In this document: positions 44,339 through 44,601 of the stretch, one piece after another
Layout of the letters: every line of letters starts with the position of its first letter
Numbering within the stretch: position 1 is the first letter of the stretch
DNA from: Companilactobacillus zhongbaensis
GTDB lineage: Bacteria; Bacillota; Bacilli; Lactobacillales; Lactobacillaceae
Length of the DNA: 44,601 nucleotides
NCBI RefSeq assembly: GCF_003946515.1
Contig: NZ_RHOM01000019.1
Coordinates: 1 to 44,601, forward strand
Reading direction: 5' to 3'
Program-made: the position numbers and the translations under genes
Notes under the pieces: generated by a model
Told to the model about the DNA's origin: nothing
Seen by the model: only the letters and a program-made list of their open reading frames with translations
Database searches by the model: none

Positions 44339-44458
44339 ATTTCAGCAAGTTTAGTGGTCAAGAAATGGGTAATACTATTTCATACCAGAAAAGTATCAAT
44401 CTCCGATATTTTCTAAACATAAAAAACAAAAAACCCAGGTCCGAAAAAAACGAATGCG

Positions 44459-44525
44459 ATAATCCCTTTATGGTTGTCAGATGAAATAATATAAATTCAT
44501 CTGATATTCATGAAGGGATTTTTTT
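44459..44525 (+). terminator. hairpin before the transposase start
   Basis: AATCCCTTTATG / CATGAAGGGATT enclosing TCAGATGAA / TTCATCTGA, followed by seven T and directly by the ATG. Elements of this kind are often placed in insertion-sequence ends to block transcription from outside. Confidence 0.6.
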
Positions 44526-44601
44526 ATGTCTAGAAGTAAATATACAGTCCAAGAGAAGCTGGATCTGGTGTTGGAGTTTAAAGAAACCCAACCCATCTTC
44601 A
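44526..44601 (+). CDS. IS3-family-like transposase orfA, 5' end only
   Basis: Only 25 codons are visible: MSRSKYTVQEKLDLVLEFKE and a few more residues. The K-Y-(T/S)-x-E-x-K-L-x-x-V pattern is the start of the helix-turn-helix protein of IS3/IS150-type elements. The insertion-sequence end should lie within the 100 bases to the left; I could not fix it because the other end is outside the window. Confidence 0.6.
   Translation, partial: MSRSKYTVQEKLDLVLEFKETQPIF

Noticed and set aside
44194-44484. Reading frame across R2 locus 4
   Set aside because: Its sequence is explained by the repeat and hairpin; no ribosome binding site.

Overview
The window looks like chromosomal DNA of a low-GC Gram-positive lactic acid bacterium, most likely Lactobacillaceae and perhaps Companilactobacillus. 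The genus is an inference from the gene order rsmG-noc-parA-parB-DUF951-ychF-DUF1129, which is typical of lactobacilli near oriC, from SLAP-like and MucBP-like surface proteins, from a FPQTG sortase signal, and from a murE paired with an Asp/Glu racemase. No rRNA, tRNA or CRISPR array was seen.

Layout. 1-9000 is a surface region: a very large repeat-rich adhesin cut by the left edge, two related multi-membrane proteins (DUF6056-like), a GlsB/YeaQ-type small membrane protein and a short FPQTG-anchored protein. 9200-14780 is the housekeeping block for 16S rRNA methylation and chromosome segregation, ending in ychF and a DUF1129 membrane protein. 15260-16940 is a thiol/redox unit (ArsR-rhodanese fusion, DsbA-like protein, 45-residue Cys peptide) with two matching ArsR-type operators. 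17900-23310 is a compact cell-wall operon: VanR/VanS-like two-component system, D-Ala-D-Ala carboxypeptidase, MurE and a racemase. 24000-26830 holds a zinc/manganese-type ABC transporter and a GtrA protein. 27280-31010 holds three tandem paralogues of an unrecognised family and three small membrane proteins. 31300-35260 has a ROK kinase, a polysaccharide flippase, a DUF1304 protein and a MazG-like pyrophosphohydrolase. 35990-42230 has two SLAP-domain surface proteins, a YedF-like DsrE protein, a MetE-like gene split by one in-frame TGA, and a YkkCD-type SMR pair. guaB and the start of an IS3-like transposase close the window.

The most unusual content lies between genes. Two families of long, highly folded dispersed repeats (called R1 and R2 here) occur as four full R1 copies plus a remnant, and four R2 loci. 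Copies differ in sequence, but the two sides of each stem change together, which is direct evidence that the fold is maintained. The DNA around nearly every full copy, for roughly 0.3-1 kb on each side, is strongly enriched in G and T on one DNA strand. This holds regardless of which strand the neighbouring gene uses, so third codon positions become almost all T/G in plus-strand genes and almost all A/C in minus-strand genes. At the one R2 locus in reverse orientation (right end of guaB) the skew appears to reverse as well. I read this as a possible undescribed element that imposes strand-specific mutation or strand exposure on its surroundings. The structure and the skew are visible in the sequence; the mechanism is conjecture.
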